NCBI GenBank assembly: GCA_009760885.1
Contig: CM019714.1
Coordinates: forward strand, 5,714,812-5,778,811
Length of the DNA stretch: 64,000 nt
From: Achatina immaculata
Taxonomy: Eukaryota; Mollusca; Gastropoda; Stylommatophora; Achatinidae
Reading direction: 5' to 3'
The notes under the pieces were generated by a model. The model did no database searches. It saw nothing but the letters and a program-made list of their open reading frames with translations, and had not been told where the DNA came from. Below are positions 12,801-27,800 of this stretch, piece after piece. How positions within the stretch are numbered: the first letter of the stretch is position 1; every line of letters starts with the position of its first letter. A program made the translations under genes and the position numbers.

Positions 12801-15800
12801 ATTGAAATTAATGTTAGTATTTTCTTCTTGTAGGCTGTGGATGTTTATCTTTCTGTGTACTGATTTCTTGTGTTGACTTTTCAATTTTAGTTTTATTTTC
12901 CCTATGCACAGGTTGTGATCACTGTTGACATCTGCACCCCTATAAGCCCTTACATCCATGAGAGATGTTCTGTATTGCTTTCTAATACAAAAATGGTCTA
13001 TCTGGTTTCTAGTTCTATCATCTGGAGATATCCACGTTGTTTTATGTATCTCTTTGTGTGGGAATATTGTGCCTCCAATGACCATGCCCTCTGTTAGACA
13101 TATTTCAATTAATCTTTCTCCATTCTCATTAACCATGTCAATTCCTTCTTTCCCCATCACTTTTTCAACGTCGGTATTATCCTTCCCTACCTTAGCATTG
13201 AAGTCCCCCATAGCAATTAGGATGTCGTGTTTAGGGACTTTGTTGATGATTTGTTGTAGTTGGTGATAGAAGTCGTCTTTCACATCATCATCTGCATCAT
13301 TCGTGGGTGCATAACACTGTATTATTGTCATTCTTCCGTGTCGTAGGTTGTATCGTGCTTTTATTATACGACTGTTCACTGGTTCCCATTCTACAAGGCT
13401 CTTTGCAGCTACATTTGACATAATAATGCCCACTCCGTCTCGGAATTTATTGTCATTTCTGCCTGAATGTATAATTAACGTACCGTTTTCCGCCGATCTT
13501 TTACCTGCTTCTGGCCATCGCATTTCGCTGATGCCAAGTATGTCTAGATGGTATCTCTCCATTTCTTTGATGACCTGGGTAGTTTTTGTTGGTGCTGCCA
13601 TCGTTCTCACATTCCAGAATCCGATCTTTGTCACGTGTTTGGGGCCGACGAATGAGCTCTTCGGAGTTGGCATCCCTGATGCTCGGTTGGTTTCTCTGCG
13701 AGTTTCTTTTTCTACTTGTAAGTAGAGGTATCTTATTTGATGAAGGGAAGGCTACTTGTAAGTAGAGGTATCTTATTTGATGAAGGGAAGGCTACTTGTA
13801 AGTTGAGGTATCTTATTTGATGAAGGGAAGGCTACTTGTAAGTAGAGGTATCTTATTTGATGAAGGGAAGGCTACTTGTAAGTAGAGGTATCTTATTTGA
13901 TGAAGGGAAGGCTACTTGTAAGTAGAGGTATCTTATTTGATGAAGGGAAGGCTACCTGTAAGTAGTGTGATTTGTTTGAAGTCCTGGTCAGGATTCAAAA
14001 TCGAGTTTCTTAGAAAGCTCCACTACCAAGGAGTCTATATAAAGCCCTTCATTTTATTTTTATCCACGCTGAAGATGTGTGAATACTTTACATGGTTGGT
14101 TGAGGTGAGATCTTGGCCTGCTCTGATTAGCCGGGAGTGATAACTGCAGCGCTTCTGTCGCAAACCTTGGACTAGGATTATACGACAAGTTTGCTCGGCG
14201 ACAAACGTAACATCATGAAGACACCATGTTCTAGAAGCTAACTAGGTCACTGAAATCAGAGATCCAGAAGATCGCCTACTTACTGCTGAACTGTGTGAAG
14301 ATCAGAGCACTAAGCTGTCCTTTCACGTGACCTAGACCACACTGTTCTAACATAACAATATGACGGACCTCATACTCATTAGCTGCCGTTCTCAGACCAG
14401 GCAAACAATAATTTGAGAACCGTTTGTACGATTTGTAGAAGAAAAATTTTAACTCCTTAAGGGTATGCACAGTATCCTTTGGGTTTATTCCATGATATTT
14501 TAACAAATATTGAAACATGTTAATACATATGTTAAGATCTTGTGAAGAAATTAACCAACATAATTATAATGTTGGCTCAAAATTGTGACTGTTTATAGTG
14601 TATATCATGAGCTTGTTAAGTTTTTAAACTTTCTACAGTTTCTCTGAGAACTTATAGGTTCTGTTTTTCAGGATTGTGTTGTATCTTTGTCCACAGCCAC
14701 ATTTTCTTTTGTTGTAGTTTCTTGTTCATGTGTTTATTGTCAAAGTATGAGATTCACATATTTGTTTATTATTAAGGTGTATCAGGTTCACATGTTTGTT
14801 TAATATCAAGGTGTATCAAGTTCACATGTTTGTTTGTTATCAAGGTGTGTCAAGTTCACATGTTTGTTTATTATCAAGGTGTGTCAAGTTCATATGTTTG
14901 TTTATTATCAAGGTGTGTCAATTTCATATGTTTGTTTATTATCAAGGTGTATCAAGTTCATATGTTTGTTTATTATCAAGGTGTATCAAGTTCATATGTT
15001 TGTTTATTATCAAGGTGTATCAAGTTCATATGTTTGTTTATTATCAAGGTGTATCAAGTTCATATGTTTGCTTATTATCAAGGTGTGTCAGGTTCATATG
15101 TTTGTTTATTGTCAGTCTTAATGCATTCATCTCTCACAGACAGGTATGTGGTTCAGGTGTGACTGGAGGAGCCATGGTCACCTGGTTGTAGAAATAGGTA
15201 CCCAGTTTCTACTGGAAGTGCAGAAGAAAAGGCAGCCAGGCAAGATGCTGACCACATCAGGGCATGTTAGGGTTATGTTTCTTGTTCTGAGAGTTGCAGA
15301 AAGTCATAGTAAGTCCGCTTTTTTTCTGAGAGTTGCAGAAAAGTCATAGTAAGTCCACTTTTGATCTGATTTAAAGCTTGCTTTTAAAGTCTGATGTTTC
15401 TGTGTCCACAGGTGATGTGTACGGCCATGCTAGCAACCATTATGGGGATGTCCATAGCTCAGCCCTTCTAGCCTGCGACCGAAGCCCGTCACCCCCACTT
15501 CCACCACGAGTGTACAAACCCTGTGTAGTTTGTAATGACAAAAGTTCTGGCTACCATTATGGTGTTAGCTCATGTGAGGGGTGTAAGGTTTGTAGCCATC
15601 ATAGTTGTTGCCACATATATTCTCCATGGTAATGTGTCTAGTGTCACATTTATTCTCCATGGTAATGTGTCTATTGTCACATTTATTCTCCATGGTAATG
15701 TTTCTATTGTCACATTTATTCTCCATGATGATGTGTGTGTTGTCATATTTATTCTCCATGGTAATGTGTCTATTGTCACATTTATTCTCCATGGTAATGT

Positions 15801-18800
15801 GTCTATTGTCACATTTATTCTCCATGATGATGTGTGTGTTGTCATATTTATTCTCCATGGTAATGTGTGTATTGTCACATATATTCTCCATGGTTATGTG
15901 TTTGTTGTCACATATATTCTCCATGGTAATGTGTCTGTTGTCACATATATTCTCCATGGTAATGTGTCTGTTGTCACATATATTCTCCATGGTAATGTGG
16001 ATATTATCATATTTATTCCTATGATAATATGATTTTTATCACATTTATTCTTCCTGATGATCTAGATTTCATGTTTATTCTCAGTAATAATGTCGTTATT
16101 ATAAGCAGTTATATCACATTTATTCTCAGTACATGTAATAGTAGATGTAGACAAAGAATATTACAATGTCATAAAAATTGGAGGTTATGAAATACCAGAG
16201 ATTAGATATGCTGATGACACAGTATTACTGTCCACAACACAAAAGGGAATGGAAAAACTAATTATGTCAGTCCGTAAGAACTGTGAAGAACAAAACCTCT
16301 ATCTTAATGCGAAGAAAACTAAATTGATGACAACTGACAAAACAAACAAGGCAGCTGAAATATGTATCAATGAGGAAAAATTGGAAGAACTGGAAAGTTC
16401 TGAATATCTTGGATCACTGCTAACAAATAATGAGATACAATGAGGGATATATCCAAGGTGGGCATCTATCACTCTTCAGAAAGTTAAAAAAAAAAATAAA
16501 GAATCTGTGGAGAGGAACAGACAGAACTACAGAAATAAGATTTTTAAGGGAATGCATCTTTCCCATTGCAACATATGCCTGTGAGACCTGAACACTTAAC
16601 AAAACAGCTGAGAAACACATAAAAATGCTTTTGAATGTGAATGCTATGGTAGAGTTCTTCAGATATCATGACCACAAAAAGGAACAAATATATCAATACT
16701 AAAAGAACATAATACTGAAGAAGGCTGGCTAGTAAAGAGGATTAAACAGAGAAAATTAAATATTTGGACACATTAAACATCATGATAATCTATAGAAGAC
16801 TGTCTTGGAAGGGCACATAATGAGAAAAATAAAGAGAGGAAGACCAAGGTGAAGATGGCTGCAAGTCATTGTTGATAGTCTGCAAATGGATGCATCAGCA
16901 GCAGGCCATCTTGCTTACAACCGAAAGGCCTACAGGAGAGCTGTTAGAAGGCAAAGTTCCACAAGGGACATGCAAATGACTGGCTAACTGACATGTAATA
17001 GTATAGTTATTTATTATCATTTGTTATCAGTAATAGTAACTGTTATTATATGCAGTTATATCACATTTATTATCAGTAATAGTAACTGTTATTATATGCT
17101 GTTATATCACATTGATTGTGATACTGTGAGAGTAACTTAATTTTTTTACATACACTTGTATGTAGTTACTTTCTGTACTGAGTGCATGGATAAAGTTAAA
17201 AGATAAATTTTTTATTTTATTATTTTGTGGTCTTTTTCAGTGTTAATTATTTGTTATACGTGTAGTATATTTGTAGATGTGTGGCCAAGAGGGAAAGTTG
17301 TGTGATAGAGGGCTGAAGGCCAGATGGGTCTACATGCCCAATTGTTAACCCTTTGAAAATAAAGATCACTCACTCACTCACCCACCCTCTCACTCACTCA
17401 TAACATAGCTTATGTTACACTCTTTCAGGGTTTCTTCCGTCGGAGTGTACAGAAGAACATGCAGTACATGTGTCACAAAGACAAGAGTTGTGTCATCAAC
17501 AAAGTCACTCGTAACAGGTGCCAGTACTGCCGTCTACAAAAATGCTTTGCTATGGGCATGTCCAAGGAAGGTATGATCCCAAAAGCTGCCAGTGTTTGTT
17601 TTTTTAATGGAGTCATCCAACCACTGTATCATCTGTTACTGATTCCACAGAGTTGTATGTAAGAGTATCATGTCATGTTCATACTTCCAAGCATTTGGCA
17701 GAGAGTTCATGCAGCTTGAGGACCATGTAGGTGCGAGATCCATGTAGCTGTGAGGACCATGTAGCTGAGGACTATGTAGGCGTGAGATCCATGTAGCTGC
17801 GAGGACCATATAGGTGTGAGCTCCATGTAGCTGTGAGGTCCATTTAGCTGTGAGATCCATGTAGCTGTGAGGACCATGTAGGTATGAGGACCATGCAGCT
17901 TTGACGACCATGTAGCTGTGAGGACCATGTAGCTGTGAGGACCATGTAGCTATGAGAACCATGTAGCTGTGGACCATGTAGCTGTGAGGACCATGTAGGT
18001 GTGAGGATCATGTAGCTGCGAGGACCATGTAGCTGTGAGGACCACGTAGCTGTGAGGACCATGTAGCTGCAAGGACTATGTAGCTGTGAGGACCATGTAG
18101 CTGTGAGGACCATGTAGCTGTGAGGACCATGTAGCTGTGAGGACCATGTAGCTTTGAGGACCATGTAGGTGTGAGGACCAGAGCTGACTTTCCAGTGTTC
18201 CGTGGTGCACAAACTTTTGGACAGTTCTCTGCAAGTCCTGCCATACTTTTTTTCACTCTCTTCATATCTGTATTTTTTTTTTTCATTGTCCTTGTGGCTG
18301 TGATAACCAGATTTCATGTACGTGTATTTTTTGTGTGGCTCATATTTTCTCTCATTCTCAGAGATCTATCTTCAAGAACATTTTGGTAAAACAAGATTAC
18401 CCCAAATGTAACTTAACCTTTCCCTGTGCTGTATTCCCAGTTTTTCAGTTTTTCTTCTACTACATTTGAGTGTATATATTTGTATATCACTGACATTAAA
18501 CACAACACGTACTGAAGCAAACATACAACTTGACATTTTCACACTAGCTTTCAAGAGAGAGACAATTGGTGAAAGACAGTATTTATTTACCTGAATAAAT
18601 TATGTATTTCGGTTCATTTCTCCTGACCCATTTCTGTGATTTTGTTAGTTACAGGCTCTAAATGTCAAGGACATGTTACTACAGAGAAATATGACTATGT
18701 TCATAAGTTACATGCTCTAAATGTCAAGGATGTGTTACTACAGAGAAATATGACTGTTCATAAGTTACATGCTCTAAATGTCACTACAGAGAAATATGAC

Positions 18801-21800
18801 TGTGTTCATAAGTTACATGCTCCAAATGTCAAGAGGCATGTTTGAGTGAGGAAACCTCACTCAGCTGAGAGAGGGATGTTTGACTGAGGAAACCTCACTC
18901 AGCTGAGAGATGGATGTTTGACTGAGGAAACCACAATCAGCTGAGGGAGGGATGTTTGACTGAGGAAACCTCAACTGAGAGGGGCTTGTTTGGCTGAGGA
19001 AACCTCACTCAGCTGAGAGAGGGATGTTTGGCTGAGGAAACCTCAGCTGAGAGAGGGTACATTAGCCATATCAAAATCTCCCAGCCACTGTCCGTATCTG
19101 CCATTAGCTGAAACTGCAGCATAAAGACATTTTTTTTTCCTAGATCACATGATAGCTCTGTAAATGTGGAAAAATCACAAATTGTGAATGTGCAGATAGT
19201 GAAATCTAACTGTACTATGAGATACAGCTATGTTATAAACTGCATGAGATCCAGTCATATGTTCAGAATTCCATGGTTTCAGCTATTTTGTATATTATAT
19301 ACCATTGGACTCAGCTTTGTTGTAACGAAAAGAGAATCAAGCTGTGTTTGTCACAGACATAGGTATAGAGGAAAAAAAAAATTGTTTAGCAACAAAAATT
19401 CAGGCTAGGAGGAGAAGGTAAATGTGTTCTAACTACACATTCTTTGCCTCCCTTGTCCCAGCCGTGAGGAATGACAGAAGCAAGAAAAAGAAACAAAAAC
19501 CGGAGAGTTCATCAAATATATCTGAGGAGCTGACGGAAGATGACCAGATGCTGCTACAGGAGGTGCTTGATGCTCATAGAGACACAACTCCCAGCAGCCT
19601 TTCCACTGGGGCACTCTCTGGCAGCAAGACTGGGGAGGGAGCTTCCACAGCAGCACCTCTTACCTCCATCACAGTAAGTTACATTTCATTAATTATATCT
19701 TGTGTACTTGTCACACATGAAATAATACAGTCAGTGGTGAACTGCCTTCCTATTCCCAGGGCTTTGAGTTTGAGCCAAGCTGCTCTTGTTGACCCAGCTT
19801 ACAAATAGATGTCAAGTGTAGTATCAGGGAAATCATAATACCTTTAGAATTAGGGAAATTATAATACCTATAGAATTAGGGAAATTATAATACCTTTAGA
19901 ATTAGGGAAATTATAATACATTTAGAACTAGGAATACTAGATTATGCTGTCTGTTCGTGATGGGAAAATAGGATGTCACATAAAAGTCAATACTGTGAAT
20001 GTGGAACTCCAGGTCAGCTATATTTTAACAGAATGTGGAACTCCAGGTCAGCTATATTTTAACAGAATGTGGAACTCCAGGTCCACTATATTTTAACAGA
20101 ATGTGGAACTCCAGGTCCACTATATTTTAACAGAATGTGGAACTCCAGGTCCGCTATATTTTAACAGAATGTGGAACTCCAGGTCCACTATATTTTAACA
20201 GAATGTGGAACTCCAGGTCCGCTATATTTTAACAGAATGTGGAACTCCAGGTCCACTATATTTTAACAGAATGTGGAACTCCAGGTCCACTATATTTTAA
20301 CAGAATGTGGAACTCCAGGTCCACTATATTTTAACAGAATGTGAAACTCCAGGTCCACTATATTTTAACAGAATGTGGAACTCTGAGACCAGAATGTGGA
20401 AATCTATATTCCCTAGTCCACAGTGGGTTGGTTGACTGATTGTGGAACTCCTAGTCCACAGTGGGTTAATAGAATGTGGGACTCTCAGTCCACATTGGGT
20501 TAAAAGAATATGGAACTCATAGTCCACATTGGGTTAATGTAATGTGGAACTCCTAGTCCACATTGGGATAACAGAATGCAGAACTCTCACTCCACATTGG
20601 GTTAACAGAATTCAAAACTCCCCAGTCCAAAATGGATTAACAGAATTCAAAACTCCCAGCCCACATTGGGTTAACAGAATATGGAGCTGTAATACTACAG
20701 TGGGTTAACAAAATGTGAAACTACAAGCTGAACTCACAGGTGACACCAAGTATGTTTGGCACCAAGTTAGACTGGAGCACATGCTGAAAGACATTTCTAA
20801 CTCATTATTCTGTTGTCAAAGAAGAGAAAATATCATCCTTGGGGAGATGTCCTAGTGTTCAGTACCAGGAAGTTGGGACCAGCCAATCAAGATGTCCACC
20901 TAGGTAGTGGAACCTGTCAAAAATCCTGCATGTTTTGTTTACGCCAGGGAATAGATCATACCTTGTAGATCATTCTCCTTCTGAATTTGATGCCAATGTT
21001 TAAAAATGAATCTCAGAAGACAGTGTGAACGTTTGTTTCTGTTGAAAATGTCTCTTATTTTTCTGATTTGTTGGATCACAGCCCAGAATTAGAAGTGCAC
21101 AAAATATTGGATCATAATCCAGGATTAGAAGTGCAGAAAATATTGGATTATAGTCCAGGATTGAAAACTTAAATATTTTGGATACATTAAACGTCATGAT
21201 AATCTTGGAAGGGTACATAATGGGAAAAAGAAAGAGAGGAAGACCAAGGCAAAGATGGCTGCAAGACATCGTTGATGATCTACAAATGGATGCATCAGCA
21301 GCAGGCCATCTTGCTCACAACCAAGAGGCCTACAAGGAGAGCTGTTAGGAAGGCAAAGTTCCGCAAGGAATGAATGAATGAATGAGTCCAGGATTAGAAG
21401 TGCAGAAAATATTGGATCACAGCCCGGGATTAGAAGTGCAGAAAATATTGGATCATAGTCCAGGATTAGAAGTGCAGAAAATATTGGATCACAGTCCAGG
21501 ATTAGAAGTGCAGAAAATATTGGATCACAGTCCAGGATTAGAAGTGCAGAAAATATTGGATCACAGTCCAGGGTTAGAAGTGCAGAAAATGTTGGATCAC
21601 AGTCCAGGATTAGAAGTGCAGAAAATATTGGATCACAGTCTAGGATTAGAAGTGCAGAAAATATTGGATCACAGTCCAGGATTAGAAGTGCAGAAAATAT
21701 TGGATCACAGTCTAGGATTAGAAGTGTAGAAAATATTGGATCACAGTCCAGGATTAGAAGTGCAGAAAATGTTGGATCACAGTCCAGGATTAGAAGTACT

Positions 21801-24800
21801 GAAAATATTGGATCACAGCCCAGGATTAGAAGTGCAGAAAATGTTGGATTACAGCCCTGGATTAGAAGTGCCGTTGCTGTGGTGAAACATAGGACAGTCT
21901 GAATAAAAGATGAACATACTTTTATAATTCTATGATTAAAACACTGAATTTCTTCTGTAATTCTACCATTAAAACACTGAATTTCTTCTGTAATTCTACC
22001 ATCAAAACACTGAATTTCTTCTGTAATTCTACCATTAAAACACTGAATTTCTTCTGTAATTCTACCATCAAAACACTGAATTTCTTCTGTAATTCTATCA
22101 TTCTTCTTTTCCTGCTTATTCTTCTTCCAAACCATTAAGGCTCATTCCTGCAGATAAAGTCCACCTCCATTCCTCTCTGTTCCTAGTCTTCTCTCTCCAG
22201 TTGGTGACACCAATTTTTTTTATATACTCTTCTATACTCTGTCTTGGTCTACCCCTTGGTCTTGTTTCCTTCATCTCTTGTGCATACATCATTTTCATTT
22301 GTCTGTTCTTTTCCTTTCTTTCTACATGCCCCAGCCTGTTCAGTTTCTGTCTGTTCATTTTCAAGACATTTATAAATCGCTGGGATTTAAAGAGCAGAAA
22401 AGTACTGGGAATATGGAAAAGAAGTACATAATATCTTTATTGACTTCTAGAAAGCCAATGACAGCATAGATAGGAGCAGCTTATGGAAGATTATAAATGA
22501 ATTTGAGATACCTAATAAATTCATCAATTCTACAATTAAAACACTAAATTTCTTCTGTAATTCTACCATTAAAATACTAAATTTCTTTTGTAATTCTACA
22601 TTAAAATACTAAATTTCTTTTGTAATTCTACCATTAAAATACTAAATTTCTTTTGTAATTCTACATTAAAACACTAAATTTCTTCTGTAATTCTACCATT
22701 AAAATACTAAATTTCTTTTGTAATTCTACCATTAAAATACTAAATTTCTTTTGTAATTCTACCATTAAAACACTAAATAACTTTTGTAATTCTACTATTA
22801 AAACACTAAATTTCTTTTGTTTTTAATGTGTTTCTTCAGGAGCCAAGCTCTGCTGAGGGCAGTTCAGAATCCTCCAGTGTGTTTTTGTGGGAGAAGATAA
22901 CAGAACTTTCGTCCGCTGGTATTGTTTTGATAGTGGACTTTGCTAAAAAGATTCCCGGTTTCTTATCCCTGTCCACCTCAGACCAGATAACTCTGTTAAA
23001 GGCAGCGTGCTTAGAAATCATGGTAAGACTGTTGTCCTGTGACATCTTTGTGCTACTTCTTTTTTTTTTTTCTCTTTTCATTTTATTGTTTTCTCATTCA
23101 GTGGTTCCCATCCTTTTTCAGGAAGTGGACCCTTGATTCCACCGCTGATTTGTCACAGCCATCCTGCCTGGCATTAAATTAAAAACCTTCACATGTTTCT
23201 AACATTTTACTTGATACAAACTTGCTTTGGCTGTGTTGTCTACCGCAGCGGCAAACATATAAACTTGCTACGGCTATGTTGTCTACCGCAACGGCAAACA
23301 TATAAACTTGCTACGGCTATGTTGTCTACCGCAACGGCAAACATATAAACTTGCTACGGCTATGTTGTCTACCGCAGTGGCAAACTGGTTGCTGGTAAAT
23401 CAGAAGCCTACGCTACCACCACTTCGAGCATGAGAATGGAGGTGCAGGCAGCATCAGAAGCAGTTTCATGGTTGGTGGAGCAGGGAGACTTTCATGGTGT
23501 TATTGTAACAGACTCCCAAAATATTTTACGGAGAATCAAGAGATACTTCTTCATAGGGAGTGGATCCAGCTTTTAGAGGCCTCTCGGTTATCCAGTTTGA
23601 CGTGGATCTACTGCTCAGTTCATGCGAGAGTCAAAGACAGTGAGAAAGCGGACAAACTGGCAGGCGTGGCATCAATTCAGGCCGCCCTAAAACTGGACAA
23701 GCAGGAGACTGCAAGAGTCACCTTCGATTGGCTGCATATGGAGGATGATATCGAGTTTGGTGACAACAATCACATCAGCAGGATGATCGAATTGAGGAGG
23801 AGAGCGGAAGTGGACGTTTTTCTGAACGAAGTGGTTTAACGAGCATTACCCACAACCAGTGTGCGACTGGCTCCATCTAGCAGGCACACACTTCAGTGGG
23901 TGTTGGAACGGAAGGCGGAGCATATATAGGGATGCCCGGAGTGCATGGATGCCAGTCTCTGATTACAGATTATAGACTTGCTATGTGTCTCTACAAAGTC
24001 CTGGAAACATCCAGGATGGAAACTGATGTTCTGTGTTACTGAGCCCTGACTGTGGGTCTTTGGAAAAATTTATAACAGGCAAATCTTACTTTCTCCAGCT
24101 AATTCATTGTGAATTTTTAGTTTAGAATTGTCCAGCAATAGCTCTCCTCGTCTTAGATGATGCAATTGACACATCATGATGGTTCCTATTTATGAAAGAT
24201 GACAAACATCAGCTCATCTTACAAATACTTCATCAGGTAGCGGAAACAGCAAATCAAGTATATTTTACAGAGCCGTACTCTTTGTATCTGCATGTTCTTT
24301 TTCATGTTTTGCCCTAAATTCCTCCTCAGATGATGTCCTTCTTTTGTGGAGTTGCTGTCCAAATGATACTTTTACACATTATCTCTTATGATAGAAAAGA
24401 TTGCTCATGGATGTCTTGCAGTTATCCTTGTATGTGGAAGATGCTGTCCAGTTTGGCAGTCAGAAAGCAAGGCTGACATGCTAGTGTCGGGGCTGGCAAA
24501 CAATAATAAAGACCTTGTCCCACCTCTCTGTTGGTACCCTCAGTAACAGACCAACCCTTTCTAATAGGGCAGGGATCACAACAGTCCCCATGGTGGTGGA
24601 GCCTGCTAAAGAAGTATTTCACACCAACCTGCTTTATAGCTGCACTCAGGGAGAGAAAAATATTGCCGCCATGACCAGCTCCCAAGCCAAGATGGTGCTG
24701 TGCCACATCTCTGCTACATCAGCTGCAAAAAACACCAGCTCGCAGTTCCAGGGAGATTGAAGAAGAAGAAGAAGAAGATCCTTGTATCTTGAATGAAATT

Positions 24801-27800
24801 TGAGGGATTTTCTGTTGTACTGTACATGTAAAGCAGTTTTTATTGTTGTACAAGAAGTGGTTCATCTTGTAATGGATTTATGACACAGCCAGGTTTATAA
24901 ACATCATGAATGGGCATCCCTGATGATCTGACACGGTGAAATTTTTTTTTAAATCAGGCACTTGTCCAGAAGAATTTGATGTTGAGCAGAGCTGCTAGAA
25001 CAAAACCAAAGCTAGACAGGTCTAAGATGCCTTTGAGTAGAACTAGAATACTAGGACAAAACCAAAGCTAGGGAGGTCTAATATGTCCTTGAGTAGAACT
25101 GGAATGCTAGAACGAAACCAAAGCTAAGGAGGTCTAATACGTCCTTGAGCAGAACTAGAATGCTAGAACGAAACCAAAGCTACTGAGGTCTAAGATGTTC
25201 TTGAGTAGAACTAGAATGCTAGAACAAAACCAGAGCTAAGGAGATCTAATATGTCCTTGAGCAGAACTAGAATGCTAGAACAAAACCAAAGCTAGGGAGG
25301 TCTAAGGAGGTCTAATATGTCTTTGAGTAGAACTGGAATGCTAGAAGAAAACCAGAGCTAAGGAGGTCTAATATGTCCTTGAGTAGAACTGGAATGCTAG
25401 AATGAAACCAAAGCTAGGGAGGTCTAATATATCCTTGAGTAGAACTAGAATGCTAGAACAAAACCAAAGCTAAGAAGGTCTATTATTTCCTTGAGTAGAA
25501 CTGGAATGCTAGAATGAAACCAAAGCTAGAGAGGTCTAAGATGTTCTTGAGTAGAACTAGAATGCTAGAACAAAACCAAAGCTAAGAAGATCTAATATGT
25601 CCTTGAGCAGAACTAGAATGCTAGAACAAAACCAAAGCTAGGGAGGTCTAAGGAGGTCTAATATGTCTTTGAGTAGAACTGGAATGCTAGAAGAAAACCA
25701 AAGCTGAGGAGATCTAATATGTCCTTGAGCAGAACTAGAATGCTAGAACAAAACCAAAGCTAAGAAGGTCTAATATTTCCTTGAGTAGAACTGGAATGCT
25801 AGAATGAAACCAAAGCTAAGGAGGTCTAATATATTCTTGAGTAGAACTAGAATGCTAGAACAAAACCAAAGCTAAAGAGATCTGATATGTCATTGAGCAG
25901 CACGGGTGAACTGTCAGGGACATTTTTGACAAAAGAATTTTAAAGGTTTAAAAAAAACATTTTTATGTTCTTCTATTTATATAAGTGTTTAATTGTCCAA
26001 GATATATCCATTCATAAAATTTCTCATCGAGCAGTCATTTGCTACCTCTGCATCAAGGGCTTATCATCGAAGGAGATCATGAGGATATGGTAGAGACTCT
26101 AGGGGAGAGTGTCCCTTCCTATAGCACAGTGAAGAAATGGGCAGCTCATTTCAAACATGGAAGGGAAAGTCTGGAAGATGATCCCCGTCCAGGAAGATCA
26201 AGAACGGTAACCACCGATGAAACCACTGGCAGAATCCATGACATGATAATGGAGGATGGATGACTAACTGAGTGGTATATTGCTATTGAGTTGGGCATCT
26301 CCCAGGAACATGTTCATGCCATTATTCACAATGATCTTCAAATGACAAAGCTCTCCGCTCGATGTTTCTCAAAACTTCTTCGAGCTGATCACAAACGACA
26401 GTGTCTCAACATGTCAAGAGACAATCTTGGCCATTTTTCTGCAGATCTTGAAAAGTTTCTTCAGCAATTTGTGACTATGGATGAGACTTGAGTTCATCAT
26501 TTTCAACCAGAAACCAAAGAACAGTCAAAGCAGTGGAAACATCATGGATCCCCACCTCCAAAGAAAGCAAGGATGGTTCTGTCTGCAGGCAAAGTGATGG
26601 CTTCCATCTTTTGGGATTCAGAAGGTGTGCTATTGATAGGCTGTCTTCAAAAGGGCAGAACGGTCACTGGGGCCTATTACACTAATCTTGTGAAGCAACT
26701 GCGGGTCAAATTGAAGGAAAAGTGTCAAGAGAAATTGATGAGAGGAGTCATCTTTCATCAAGACAATGCTCCAGTTCACAAGTTGGTGGTGGCAATGGCT
26801 GCCATTCACGAATGCGGCTTCCAGCTTCTTGAACATCCTCTTTATTCCCCAGATTTGGCCCCTTCAAACTATTACCTGTTTACCAAACTAAAAAAGGAGC
26901 TCAGGTCGCAAATTTTCTTCAGATGATTACATCATTCATGCTGTAGACCGCTTTCTACTGGCACAAGATGCTGACTTTTACAAAGAAGGGATCTGTATGC
27001 TCCAGGATTGCAGGACTAAGTGCATAAACTTGCAAGGGGACTATGTTGAGAAATAACCCAAAAAAGTTGTCCACAAATAATCTGTTGTACCTTATGCAGA
27101 GAACTTATCAATCACTCCTCGTATATTTGTTCATACAAATTAGATAGATAAGCTTACTTATGTGTTTAATTGTCCAAGATGTTATCCATTCATACAAAAT
27201 ATGATACATAAGCTTACTTATCATCTTTATATGGTGTGAGAAGTTAAGATATTAAGCTTCAATTCATATGTTCTCAGCATAATAAATGCCATTCTTATAT
27301 TCGTGAGTTTTTTTTTATGAATCAACATAAAATTATATTTTTTTATGAATGAGCATAAACAGTTATCATCCATGTGTCTCTACTGATGTTACATATCAGT
27401 AAACTTAAAAATGATTCTAGTATGTTCTAGAAAATCAGCTATTTTATTATGATTCATATCTTCTCTACAAGTTTCATGAATTAGCTTCTTTCTTAGACTC
27501 CATCCATCACATCAGGGGAGCCAGTGCACTCTGTGCCACCCATAAATCATCATTTACTTTACGAGCAGTGGTAACAGTCTGCGTGTCTTTGACAGATCTT
27601 ACGAATCAGCATACGCTACCACTTGGACACAGACACTATGCAGTTTTCTAACGGCCTGTCCTTGACCAGGGAGAATCTTCAGAAGGGAGGGTTTGGACCT
27701 CTGACTCCAACGATATTTTCATTTGCTGCATCCCTGAAGCGCATGAACTGTGATGAGACAGAATATGCCATGCTGTCATCTATCTGCTTGATCAGTGGCG

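Noticed and set aside
15535..16032. Long frames on both strands ([10 protein letters not shown] and [10 protein letters not shown] repeats)
   Set aside because: Artefact of the 33-bp minisatellite after RAR exon 3.
21194..22135. 313-codon minus frame
   Set aside because: Joins an [12 protein letters not shown] minisatellite translation to an antisense LINE fragment; not a gene.
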